A stretch of DNA of 9,050 nucleotides from Bacteroidales bacterium (lineage in GTDB: Bacteria > Bacteroidota > Bacteroidia > Bacteroidales > UBA932): positions 1 to 9,050 of the forward strand of contig JAILDI010000184.1 in NCBI GenBank assembly GCA_024689525.1, written 5' to 3'. Numbering within the stretch: position 1 is the first letter of the stretch; every line of letters starts with the position of its first letter. A program made the position numbers and the translations under genes. Below are positions 1 to 7,271 of this stretch, piece after piece. Below the pieces are notes generated by a model. That model was not told the DNA's origin. It ran no database searches and worked only from the letters and a program-made list of their open reading frames with translations.

Positions 1-13
1 GCCATAGTTTGAT

Positions 14-21
14 TAGATTTG
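14..21 (+). promoter_or_regulatory. Bacteroidota -7 promoter element
   Basis: TAGATTTG matches the Bacteroidota housekeeping -7 consensus TAnnTTTG exactly. The partner -33 TTTG would fall before the window start, so only half of the promoter can be inspected. Transcription would begin near base 27, giving a leader of about 40 nt before the ATG at 66. That supports the ATG at 66 over the in-frame TTG at 9, which would lie upstream of the transcript start. Confidence 0.5.
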
Positions 22-65
22 CCAGGTATAAAGATAGTGAAAAAGACAAGAAAACGCAAAATAAC

Positions 66-974
66 ATGAGCCAGCCCATACAGATCAGCGAAGACAAGCT
101 GCAGAAACTGTCCCCCGCCGTCGCCAAAGCCCTGATGCAGATCCTCGATGACGAAACGCTCCAGCTGATGGAGGAGACCGCCGGATACGAAATCGGAAGC
201 ATGGCGGAGCAAATCCTCCGCTACCGGAAGAAAAAGGCTGCGGCGAGCCCCCGCCGGCTCAACTACCCCATCGACGAGGTGCTGGACGACTACGTGAACC
301 GCCGGACAGGAAAACTGGTGGAGGCCAAGCGGCAGCTCCGGAAGCGCTTCGACGGGCTGGACCATGACAAGCAGGTGGCGGTGATGATGGCCTTCATGGA
401 GCACGGAAAAGAGGCGGAACGGGACTTCATCTATGAAAAACTCTACGGGGAGGAGTTCTGGACGGACGCGTTCATCCCCCTCGTCGAGGGATGGTGGGAA
501 CGCTTCCACGACCGGAAGATGGCGCGGGTAGTCATCCTGCGCTGCCCTCGGGAGTATCTCCTCGACCACCTGGAGGAGCTCAGCGGGCGCGGCAGCTACG
601 CCACCCTGTGCATAAGGACCGGCATCCCGCCGGAGGCGTCAAAGCTGTCTCCCTGGACCTACCTCTACGTCTGCAAGTGCATCGGCGGGCAGATGCGCTT
701 CCGGGAAGGCGAGGAGACCGTCCTTCGCGCCGTGAGGGATTATCTGTACGAGGAAGGGATGCAGAAGCCTGTCGGGAGCGTCTTCGACGTCCCCTATGTC
801 CGCCGGATGATGGATTACCTCGGGGAGATGGGCCTTGTGGACGAGATTATGGCCATCGACGCTTTTGACCGGAAACTCCGGAACATCCCGCCCGATGAGC
901 GGTGCAATGCGGCCATCAAGGCCATCGAGGAGGAGTTCGACTTCCCGGAGTATGTCTTCAAGAACGTGAGATAG
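66..974 (+). CDS. conserved hypothetical helical protein (302 aa)
   Basis: I do not recognise this protein. The ATG at 66 is chosen because the in-frame upstream extension begins with TTG at 9, overlaps the -7 promoter element at 14-21, and adds a low-complexity Lys-rich stretch. The product has no signal peptide or membrane segment, so it is probably cytoplasmic. It is rich in Glu, Arg, Lys and Leu and reads as mostly alpha-helical. The N-terminal part is short helices (about 1-75) with a basic patch around RYRKKKAAASPRR. The C-terminal two thirds carry several Trp and Tyr residues, which suggests a helical-repeat or scaffold fold. Codon use is strongly GC-rich (42 of 60 bases in 541-600 are G or C), as in the neighbouring transporter gene. 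It converges on that gene and overlaps its 3' end by 17 bp. I see no catalytic motif. It could be a lineage-specific scaffold or regulatory protein. Confidence 0.8.
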   Translation: MSQPIQISEDKLQKLSPAVAKALMQILDDETLQLMEETAGYEIGSMAEQILRYRKKKAAASPRRLNYPIDEVLDDYVNRRTGKLVEAKRQLRKRFDGLDHDKQVAVMMAFMEHGKEAERDFIYEKLYGEEFWTDAFIPLVEGWWERFHDRKMARVVILRCPREYLLDHLEELSGRGSYATLCIRTGIPPEASKLSPWTYLYVCKCIGGQMRFREGEETVLRAVRDYLYEEGMQKPVGSVFDVPYVRRMMDYLGEMGLVDEIMAIDAFDRKLRNIPPDERCNAAIKAIEEEFDFPEYVFKNVR

Positions 975-1899
975 GCCGCGGAAGGGCCGCTTTCCCTTTC
1001 GGCACGAAATTCACCAGCCCCACGCCCACGAACACCAGCACCGTCGCAAGGATCTTGAGCGTATTGAGGGAATCCAGCCCCAGGAAGATGGCAATCACCA
1101 TGGCAATCACGGGCTGCACGTAGGTGTACATGCACACGATCACGGGACGGATACGTTTCTGGCCGATGGGGATGAGGAAATAGGCGATGAAAGTGGCGCC
1201 CACCACCACGTAGAGGATATGCCACATGACATTCATCGGCACGGCCGCGAGGTTCGACGCCCCGAAGGCGCTGAAAGAGAACGGCAGGGCCATCAGGGAC
1301 GAGAACAGGAACATGTACTTCATGAACGTCACCACGGAATACTTCTGGATGAGCGGCTTGAAGATACCCACGTAGGAGGCGAAACAAAGGGTGTTGGCAA
1401 TCATGCCCAGAATGCCCCAGACGGAGGTAGAGTCCGCTCCGGAGCGGATGGACACGCAGTTGAAAATGAGGATGAACACCCCGATGAGGCTGAGCGCGAT
1501 GCCCGCCACGCCGCTCCAGGTGATACGCTCCTTGATGACGATGGCCGAGATGATGAGCGTCATGATGGGGCTCAGCGTACTCATGATGGACGCGTCGATG
1601 GCCGTCGCCTCGGTGATGGCGAAAAGGAACGAAATCTGCGTCATGAAAAGGCCCAGGAACGAGGCGACGACCACCTTCCAGACATCCTCCTTTTTAATAT
1701 GATCCCGCGGCGCCGTGAAGAGGGACCAGATCCAGAAAAGGGCCGTCGCCCCGAACGACCGCAGGCAGAACAGCGCCATGGGCGTGGTGTTCCCGTCCAG
1801 GGCTATCGACTTGCAGCTGATGATGTTGAACCCGAAGATAGCATAGGCCGCAAAGCACGCCAGGTTGCCGATGAGGGCATCTTTCTTTTCGTTCACCAT
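958..1899 (-). CDS. EamA/DMT-superfamily transporter (about 10 TM, 313 aa)
   Basis: Inner-membrane permease of the drug/metabolite transporter superfamily, typically exporting amino acids, nucleobases or other small metabolites; the substrate cannot be read from sequence. From the chosen start the protein opens MVNEKKDALIGNLACFAAYA and then carries about ten hydrophobic segments in the usual two five-helix EamA repeats. The first repeat ends with ITEATAIDASIMSTLSPIMT followed by a basic KERITW loop, a characteristic EamA pattern (helix, S/P-rich turn, then ER before the last helix). The second repeat has the matching VCMYTYVQPVIAMVIAIFLG. The length is normal for the family. A longer in-frame start at 1968 would add 23 residues of non-hydrophobic sequence (MYIHTEKGMEGV...) absent from typical members, so the ATG at 1897-1899 is preferred. 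I found no convincing promoter in the 81-bp spacer upstream. Its last 17 bp overlap the end of the convergent gene. Confidence 0.93.
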   Translation of the reverse strand: MVNEKKDALIGNLACFAAYAIFGFNIISCKSIALDGNTTPMALFCLRSFGATALFWIWSLFTAPRDHIKKEDVWKVVVASFLGLFMTQISFLFAITEATAIDASIMSTLSPIMTLIISAIVIKERITWSGVAGIALSLIGVFILIFNCVSIRSGADSTSVWGILGMIANTLCFASYVGIFKPLIQKYSVVTFMKYMFLFSSLMALPFSFSAFGASNLAAVPMNVMWHILYVVVGATFIAYFLIPIGQKRIRPVIVCMYTYVQPVIAMVIAIFLGLDSLNTLKILATVLVFVGVGLVNFVPKGKAALPRPISRS

Positions 1900-1980
1900 A
1901 AAAGTAGGTTCATTGGTCAAAAAGCGGAAGCACACGCCTTCCATTCCTTTTTCAGTGTGAATATACAACTATTTTCCAGG

Positions 1981-2178
1981 ATGAACAAGCGTCTTCTTTA
2001 TTTTGGAGAGGAAATCAGCGAGGAGGCCGCCCGCCTGCTGAACGGCCGCACCTTCGCAAGTTTCGCCTGCCGCATGGACCCCAATGACATGGATGGGGAA
2101 TCATCCCCGCTCTGTCTATTTGTGTGGACCCCGCAGCGTTTGAGTTTTTTGGGGGACGACAGGGTCATAAGCGCTTAA
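1981..2178 (+). CDS. small orphan ORF (65 aa), possible truncated gene remnant
   Basis: It begins MNKRLLYFGEEISEEAARLL and ends LGDDRVISA before a TAA. The ATG lies 81 bp from the divergent transporter start, where a gene would be expected. The first part is charged and helical, as at the start of a cytoplasmic protein. Past about base 2100 the composition shifts from GC-rich towards AT-richer, and the reading becomes less protein-like (LCLFVWTPQRLSFL). The same frame stays open upstream on this strand, but that is the shadow of the transporter gene. I do not recognise the protein. It may be a genuine small protein, or the 5' end of a longer gene cut off when the AT-richer module at 2244-7271 arrived. 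The next 100 bp (2180-2269) contain a 29-codon open frame in another phase, with no support as a gene. No good promoter is visible. Confidence 0.4.
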   Translation: MNKRLLYFGEEISEEAARLLNGRTFASFACRMDPNDMDGESSPLCLFVWTPQRLSFLGDDRVISA

Positions 2179-2243
2179 AATGATGGCCATTTCGGTGTCG
2201 AAGGACCGCGAATTATTATCCACCCTCTTGCCAGCCTCCATAT

Positions 2244-2274
2244 TTTGCGAAATGAAAAAATGTTCCTAAATTTG
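2244..2274 (+). promoter_or_regulatory. full Bacteroidota promoter for the CHASE2-caspase operon
   Basis: TTTG at 2244-2247 and TAAATTTG at 2267-2274 are separated by exactly 19 nt, the Bacteroidota sigma-factor arrangement TTTG-N19-TAnnTTTG. The expected transcription start is about 5-7 nt after the -7 element, near 2279-2281. The first gene has its ATG at 2285 (a second in-frame ATG is at 2291), so the message would be leaderless or nearly so. The rest of the intergenic stretch 2179-2243 shows only a short ATGGCCAT palindrome and no clear operator or terminator. Confidence 0.8.
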
Positions 2275-2284
2275 AAAGGTTTAA

Positions 2285-3445
2285 ATGATTATGGACCAGA
2301 AGAATCGACGCAGGAGCGCATGGACTAAGATTTGGCGGATTATCGGAGTTCCGGTAGTCTCGGTCTTGCTATCGTACGGTCTTGTCTGGTTCTTGACAGA
2401 GACCAGTGCCTCCATCCTTGTCGGCGCCGATAATTTTGACGCACGGGCGCTCTATTACCGTACAACGGCCAAAGAGAGCAGGGGCATTCAATGCGACAGC
2501 GTAATCATTTATGATCCCTTCTGCGAATCGGTGGTTACCGACACTCGCCGTAAGTTGGCAGAGGAATTGCTTTTCGTATCCGGTTTCAAACCAAGAATCA
2601 TCGTTTTCGACCATATCCTTCCCCATTTATCCCATACGCAGTCCGATACTCTGTTGGCAACAGCTATACGTGCGTGCCTGGATTCGGGAATAGCCGTCAT
2701 CGTCCCGGAAAGTCAGACTTCTTTGGGGGCTGTACAGAAAAACTATTTTCTTGATCCACAGTTTTCACTCCAGGTCATTTCCGGCAATCCTTTTATTCCT
2801 GTCGAAAGTATTGGAGAATGGTATTCCAATAAAAAGAGCGTGAATTCTTGGATACCGGTGGCCGTAGATTCATTGGTGAATCACCGCTCATATGACCCCG
2901 GTTTCTTCAAAGACAAATACTTGAATTTTGATTCGCCCAAGAGAATTCAATACCTTTATAGAAATCGTTTTGACAGTCAGGCAGATTCGTTATTCCGGTA
3001 TTTCATTCAATCCCGCATAGTTATTTTCAGCGCCTACTCTGCCGGGGATGACATACACACCTTGCCATTTGAGATTCAGGGGATTGCAAAAACGGATGAG
3101 GAACGCGTAAAAAAGGCCGTAAGCGGCGCGGAGCTTTTATGGTACGCCATCAGGGATGTCCTATGCCACCAATGGGACAAGCAGCTTCCGACAGGGTGGA
3201 TTCTGGTGATATCTTTATTACTGACACTTGTCTACAACTTAATTGTTGTCCTCTGTTTTGCCCGTTGCAGAAAATTAAAGGGATTTCTCAACAAAATCGT
3301 TGAATTCGTCCTCTTCATAATCTTCACCATCATTATTCTCACCATTTTAGGAAGAATCCTCATGCATTTTCATTGGATTCTTCCCATGGCCTATCCTGCT
3401 ATCAGTCTAGTGTTTTGCAATATCTTCCATTATGACGAGGTTTAG
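2285..3445 (+). CDS. stand-alone CHASE2-domain membrane sensor (386 aa)
   Basis: Probable inner-membrane sensor with an extracytoplasmic CHASE2 domain. An N-terminal transmembrane helix (about 14-37) follows a basic tail (KNRRRSAWTK). The CHASE2 body spans about 40-300. Its clearest signature is near the end, residues 244-270: a hydrophobic strand (RIVIFSAYS), then AGDDIHTLPF, then a helix containing GAELLWYAIRDVL. This corresponds to the family pattern of a V/I-rich strand, a short GxxD-T-Pf loop and a helix with an invariant small residue. Two to three further membrane segments follow (about 305-326, 335-358, 361-381), as is usual after CHASE2. What is missing is any cytoplasmic output (kinase, cyclase, GGDEF or CHAT): the chain ends a few residues after the last helix. 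The signal must therefore pass to a partner, plausibly the caspase-like protein two genes downstream. The start may be ATG 2285 or ATG 2291. The stop overlaps the next gene by 14 bp, suggesting translational coupling. Confidence 0.82.
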   Translation: MIMDQKNRRRSAWTKIWRIIGVPVVSVLLSYGLVWFLTETSASILVGADNFDARALYYRTTAKESRGIQCDSVIIYDPFCESVVTDTRRKLAEELLFVSGFKPRIIVFDHILPHLSHTQSDTLLATAIRACLDSGIAVIVPESQTSLGAVQKNYFLDPQFSLQVISGNPFIPVESIGEWYSNKKSVNSWIPVAVDSLVNHRSYDPGFFKDKYLNFDSPKRIQYLYRNRFDSQADSLFRYFIQSRIVIFSAYSAGDDIHTLPFEIQGIAKTDEERVKKAVSGAELLWYAIRDVLCHQWDKQLPTGWILVISLLLTLVYNLIVVLCFARCRKLKGFLNKIVEFVLFIIFTIIILTILGRILMHFHWILPMAYPAISLVFCNIFHYDEV

Positions 3446-4283
3446 TTTACCTGTCCTGCTCATTCTGCTCACCACCGTCCAGGCATCGCTATCTGCACAA
3501 TCCAAGCGGTCTTTTACCGTTGACTCTGTATCCTTTGCCTACAGATTTACAGAGGGTGACAGTACCATCATCCATCGCGCAGAAAAGCTTGATTTGTCAG
3601 ACTCCGTCAGTATCATGAACCTGGGTACTCTCAGAATTCTGGATCCGCAGAATCATCAATCCTTCGAGGAATTCGGGCCCAGATCTAAAAAAACGGTAAA
3701 AGAATTGTTTTTTACGAATAGAGTCTCCCAGCTGTTCAACGAATTCCGCCTGCTGTTTTCCGGAAGACTCCGGCCAATTCGGGTAACCGGGCACAATGCG
3801 GTCCATGTAAACACAGTTTATGGTGAAGATGACGACGTGGCAGAAGGAATGGGCATTCGTTTCAAGTATGACGGAACGGTCGTTGGTTCCTTCAGCGAAA
3901 TACCTATCAATCAGCCATTTGACATTGTCCTAACGAATACGACTCCTCATGTCATGGTTTTATCGGTGGTATTTAATTACAAAACTCGGAGCGATACTGG
4001 CTACAAGACCATCATTCTGGACTCAACGGCAGGAGATGGCAGTGGAATCATGAACGCGCCTATCATCCTGGCCCCTACCGAGACGGTGACGGTTCCCGCT
4101 CCTTTCCATAAAGTAGCCGGCTATTTCCCTTATCGGTTGAATGTCTTTGGCGCCGGCTACTGTTTTATAATCAAAAGCGATTCGCAAGCAGCAAATGGTA
4201 TCTCAATCTATGCCGCCGATGACAACGGAGAACAGCAGGAAGTCCCTGTCGAACGGTATTATTTTGAATCCAAAGATGAATAA
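3432..4283 (+). CDS. exported protein of unknown function (283 aa)
   Basis: I do not recognise a family. A clear signal peptide opens the protein (MTRFSLPVLLILLTTVQASL, with cleavage likely after SLSA at residue 22), so it acts in the periplasm or beyond. There is no lipobox Cys and no later membrane helix. Two parts can be seen. Residues about 26-105 include short beta-type segments and a helix (LGTLRILDPQ, then KKTVKELFFTNRVSQLFNEF). Residues about 140-265 are beta-rich with an Ig-like or C2-like feel: PINQPFDIVLTNTT and MVLSVVFNYKT, with an ILAPTETVTVPAP turn. An acidic patch EDDD sits at 132-135 between them. It overlaps the CHASE2 gene by 14 bp and the caspase gene by 8 bp, so translation of all three is probably coupled and their products may act together. 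An adaptor or ligand-binding partner for the sensor or protease is a reasonable guess but unproven. Confidence 0.85.
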   Translation: MTRFSLPVLLILLTTVQASLSAQSKRSFTVDSVSFAYRFTEGDSTIIHRAEKLDLSDSVSIMNLGTLRILDPQNHQSFEEFGPRSKKTVKELFFTNRVSQLFNEFRLLFSGRLRPIRVTGHNAVHVNTVYGEDDDVAEGMGIRFKYDGTVVGSFSEIPINQPFDIVLTNTTPHVMVLSVVFNYKTRSDTGYKTIILDSTAGDGSGIMNAPIILAPTETVTVPAPFHKVAGYFPYRLNVFGAGYCFIIKSDSQAANGISIYAADDNGEQQEVPVERYYFESKDE

Positions 4284-5634
4284 ATATCTCCGTATTCTTC
4301 TTTCGTCTTTCCTGGCTTTGCTCGTGGAATGGAATTCTTCGGCACAGCCGTATTATGCTTTCGACAATTCGGTTGATGGAGTGGACATCTGTCTCTATCA
4401 GTTGGAAAAATGGGATTTCGGCATCGCCAACGTTTTTGAGTTTTCCGTGGACGGAACAGGATTCAAGGCCGACTTGTCCAACCTGGCTGAAGCATCCTGC
4501 CGCATCTCGGCCGGGTCTTACCTTCAGCAGCATCACTTCGAGTTCAAGGATGGAAAAGTCTATACTTTTACCTTTTTCCTCCATTTGCAAGACGGTACGC
4601 TCACCCAAGTCAAAGAGAATGTTCTCTATTATAAGCCCAAGCTCTATTCCTTGTCCATCGGCATCAACAAAGACGGATTATTGCGAAACGCGCAGCAATC
4701 AGCAGCAGAATTCAACAATATCTGTAAAGACAGCTTTTTTTCCCCACAATATGCGAAAGGCCAGTCTTATTTGATTGCTCCCGCAGATTGTTCCCCACGG
4801 TCCCTGGATGAGAAGTTCAGCCAAATTGCCAAAGAAGCCCGTCCGAACGATTTGATTCTCATTTATTTTGCCGGCCACGGGCAAATTGACACGGAGGGGA
4901 ACTATTCGTTGTGCCTGAACGATGGCCAGTCCTATTCCTCCATTTCCATTCGTGAGAAGCTGAATACCCTGGCAACCGAAGCTCACAAGATTATCATCGC
5001 CTGCACTTGCTATTCCACTTACCTGTGGGATGCCATCTTTTCCGTCCCCAATACGGTCCTTATTGCAGCCAGTGACCATTTGACAGATGGAGAATCTTTC
5101 GCCCGCAATTTCCTGTCCCTGCTGGAAGCGTCACGAAATAAAGAAACCCTGTTCAGTGAGTTCACGGACAAGTTGTTGAACGATAATCCCGAAGCGCGTG
5201 TGATGCCTTTCCTTCACCAGGCCGATTTCATTTTATCTTATGCCCCTGACACATCCACGTTGAGCACCGGCCCCACGCATTCAAAGGTAAAGCCAGCCCT
5301 GTTGTCGGCAGTGGTCCCCGGTGCGGGACAGTTTTACAAAAAGGATTATTTAAAAGGCGCTTTGTTTACTGGAGGAGCCCTTTTGTCAGGAACGGGCATT
5401 ATCGTATGCGAATCATTGAGAAAGAATTATTTGCGTCAGGCTGCGCAGACTTACGACGTGAACGTCATCAATTCATTGTCGGCTAAGGCTGGCCATCTCA
5501 GGACGGCCAGTTACATCTTAATAGCTGGAACAGGGATCCTATATCTTGGAAGCATCCTGGACGCCGCCTTCTCCCCCTATCCGGACAAAAAAGGATTCCA
5601 TGTTTCACCTAATGGAGTATCATACAGATTTTGA
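4276..5634 (+). CDS. exported caspase-like (peptidase C14) protein with DUF5683-like membrane tail (452 aa)
   Basis: Predicted cysteine protease of the caspase/metacaspase fold. The ATG at 4276 is chosen because it begins a good signal peptide (MNKYLRILLSSFLALLVEWN, cleavage near SSA, residue 23); the longer in-frame start at 4195 would bury it. Residues 25-125 are a beta-rich N-terminal domain. The C14 domain spans about 126-325: it starts YSLSIGINKD, has the catalytic His in LIYFAGHGQ (H201), and has the nucleophile in IIIACTCYST (C245), followed by VLIAASDH. The His and Cys are both present, but the Asp usually two residues before the Cys (D-x-C) is replaced by C243, which may change S1 specificity. 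Residues 338-452 carry PALLSAVVPGAGQFYKKDYL and two hydrophobic segments, resembling DUF5683, which would anchor the protein in a membrane. The caspase domain should then face the periplasm, unusual for this fold. It overlaps the upstream gene by 8 bp and lies 5 bp before the lipoprotein gene. Confidence 0.85.
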   Translation: MNKYLRILLSSFLALLVEWNSSAQPYYAFDNSVDGVDICLYQLEKWDFGIANVFEFSVDGTGFKADLSNLAEASCRISAGSYLQQHHFEFKDGKVYTFTFFLHLQDGTLTQVKENVLYYKPKLYSLSIGINKDGLLRNAQQSAAEFNNICKDSFFSPQYAKGQSYLIAPADCSPRSLDEKFSQIAKEARPNDLILIYFAGHGQIDTEGNYSLCLNDGQSYSSISIREKLNTLATEAHKIIIACTCYSTYLWDAIFSVPNTVLIAASDHLTDGESFARNFLSLLEASRNKETLFSEFTDKLLNDNPEARVMPFLHQADFILSYAPDTSTLSTGPTHSKVKPALLSAVVPGAGQFYKKDYLKGALFTGGALLSGTGIIVCESLRKNYLRQAAQTYDVNVINSLSAKAGHLRTASYILIAGTGILYLGSILDAAFSPYPDKKGFHVSPNGVSYRF

Positions 5635-5639
5635 TCCCT

Positions 5640-7271
5640 ATGCAACGTTATTTCCACCTTTTGATGCTTCTGCTGATTACCTCGTCATGCGGCGAAGAAC
5701 CCGTATTGCATACTTTCGGGAGCATCAGCGGAATAGTTCAGGACGCCAGGACCAATTCTCCGCTTTCAGGAGTGAGCGTATCCATCACACCCCTTGGATA
5801 CGCCCAGGTAACAGGCAGCGACGGTCTGTTCATTTTCGATAATCTCGAAGTCCAGGAATACACGCTGGTCTATTCCAAAGACGGTTATCAGACTGAGCAG
5901 CGGAAGGTTTCCGTGAAGCCGGGGATTACATCCTCAGCGCATGTCAGCCTTACTCCAATGGCTGGTTCTTTCGTGGTCACTCCCACTGAACTGAATTTTG
6001 GTGATACAGAGACTTCCCTTATGATTCAAGTCCGGAATTTGAGCGGGATGGCCACCGCATTTACGGCAGAATCCTCAAACGGATGGTTGTCTGTTTCTCC
6101 CACTACGGGTTCCGTTACCCAGTCAGATTACCTGACGGCCATCGTCTCGCGTGAAGGTCTTTCTCCGGGCGAATACACGGGAGAAATACGAATCAAGTAT
6201 GTTGGTGAGAATCTATCTGTTCCCGTGCGAATGAATGTCACGGCCCTTTTGGCACCCGTGGTTACCATAGAGAGCGTTTCCTCTGTTTCCTCCACATCCG
6301 CCACCATCCTGGCGAACCTGACTTCGACAGGATCGACCTCCGTTACTCAGATGGGGGTCTGCTGGTCATCCGAGAATACGGTCCCCACCCTCTCCGACCA
6401 TGTAACCAACCAGGGAGACGCAAGTGCGCCCTGTTCATTCAGCGCCGTTTTAGGAAATTTGAGCCCTGGAACAACTTACTATTGCCGCGCTTATGCCAAG
6501 AATTCTATAGGCATCTCCTACAGCGAGCGTACGCTGTCTTTTACCACTACCTCTTCCGATACTCCCGACCCGGGTCCCGGACCCGGTGGAGATGATGTAT
6601 CCGGCGGCTTGCTTCTCTATTACTCCTTCGACAATGAGGATGTCCTTGACCAGACACGATACCAACTGGACGGCCGGATCGTCAATGGCGCCACCTTTGA
6701 AGATGATTCTCCCTCCGGCAGCGGGAAGGCTCTGTTTTTGAATTCCGTCAAGAATCAGTACATCAGCATCGACTACAATGTCCTGAAAGGACTCCAGGAA
6801 TACTCCATTTCCATGTGGCTGAAAGATTTTCAACCCGGATTATGGATTGCAGGAATAAAGGCTTCCAGCAATGAGGAGGATTGCCCCATCGTTTTTTGGG
6901 AAGGAGACGACAACCTGTATTATGATTCCTTTGGCATCAATGCCTTTCATGGTGGAATGAGTCCGCCCCGCCTGAAGTATAGCTTCACCTCTATACAGAA
7001 TCAATGGCATCATTTCGTCATTACATGTAAAAAAGTAAACGATTATCATCATATAAGAGATTTATTTGTCGATACCCTTCATGTCGACAGCAATGAGTAT
7101 ACGGTTGACAGTTATCGCATCAGCAGCACGGAGCCCTATAAGTTTGTCATCGGGGGTGATGGCGATGGAAGATATAGCAGGCCGGGGTCCTTCGTGATAG
7201 ACAACTTCCGGATTTACACAAATGTCTTGTCAGAGGATGTCATTCAGCAATTGTTTGACAAGCGGCTTTAG
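5640..7271 (+). CDS. multidomain surface lipoprotein: CarboxypepD_reg, BACON, FN3, LamG-like (543 aa)
   Basis: Probable outer-membrane, possibly surface-exposed, adhesin or glycan-binding lipoprotein. ATG 5640 gives a typical lipoprotein signal (MQRYFHLLMLLLITSSC, lipid-modified C17); an in-frame TTG at 5631, overlapping the upstream stop, is the alternative. C17 is followed by GEE, an acidic start like the Bacteroidota lipoprotein export signal. Domains in order: carboxypeptidase-regulatory-like repeat, about 27-105 (GSISGIVQDA, SGVSVSITP, DGLFIFDNL); BACON-like domain, about 108-201 (NGWLSVSPTTGSV is the signature, then GEYTGEIRI); Bacteroidota-type FN3, about 206-304 (GVCWSS, LSPGTTYYCRAYAKNSIG); Pro/Gly/Asp linker, 305-320; LamG-like jelly-roll, about 324-543 (YYSFDNEDVLDQT, YSISMWLKD, NQWHHFVIT, FVIDNFRIYT). 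BACON and LamG modules commonly bind carbohydrate or protein. No enzymatic domain is seen. It is the last gene of the AT-richer block, and its TAG is in the same frame as the next gene, 24 bp away. Confidence 0.88.
   Translation: MQRYFHLLMLLLITSSCGEEPVLHTFGSISGIVQDARTNSPLSGVSVSITPLGYAQVTGSDGLFIFDNLEVQEYTLVYSKDGYQTEQRKVSVKPGITSSAHVSLTPMAGSFVVTPTELNFGDTETSLMIQVRNLSGMATAFTAESSNGWLSVSPTTGSVTQSDYLTAIVSREGLSPGEYTGEIRIKYVGENLSVPVRMNVTALLAPVVTIESVSSVSSTSATILANLTSTGSTSVTQMGVCWSSENTVPTLSDHVTNQGDASAPCSFSAVLGNLSPGTTYYCRAYAKNSIGISYSERTLSFTTTSSDTPDPGPGPGGDDVSGGLLLYYSFDNEDVLDQTRYQLDGRIVNGATFEDDSPSGSGKALFLNSVKNQYISIDYNVLKGLQEYSISMWLKDFQPGLWIAGIKASSNEEDCPIVFWEGDDNLYYDSFGINAFHGGMSPPRLKYSFTSIQNQWHHFVITCKKVNDYHHIRDLFVDTLHVDSNEYTVDSYRISSTEPYKFVIGGDGDGRYSRPGSFVIDNFRIYTNVLSEDVIQQLFDKRL
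6570..6586 (+). repeat. GC-rich inverted repeat in the Pro/Gly linker
   Basis: CCGGGTC (6570-6576) and GACCCGG (6580-6586) form a perfect 7-bp stem with a 3-base loop inside the lipoprotein gene, where the protein encodes PGPGPGG. It is probably a by-product of alternating Pro and Gly codons, but it could slow ribosomes or polymerase between the FN3 and LamG domains. It lacks a T tract and is not a terminator. Confidence 0.6.

Noticed and set aside
978..1000. GCGG/CCGC hairpin followed by pyrimidines as a terminator for the first gene.
   Set aside because: The stem is only 4 bp, the T stretch is interrupted by C, and the segment encodes the C-terminus of the transporter.
1219..1980. Long plus-strand open frame running into the small ORF at 1981.
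   Set aside because: It is the antisense of the EamA transporter, with a charge-heavy low-complexity translation (repeated R, E, D, G, H) typical of shadow frames in GC-rich DNA. Only the part after 1981 lies outside the transporter.
2179..2284. Continuation of the small ORF by frameshift (29-codon frame at 2180-2269, or the open frame after the TAA).
   Set aside because: Both stretches overlap the operon promoter, are short, and show no recognisable continuity with the upstream protein.
4195..4275. Upstream start for the caspase-like gene.
   Set aside because: It would add 27 residues before a well-formed signal peptide, and this stretch overlaps the coding end of the previous gene. ATG 4276 fits better.
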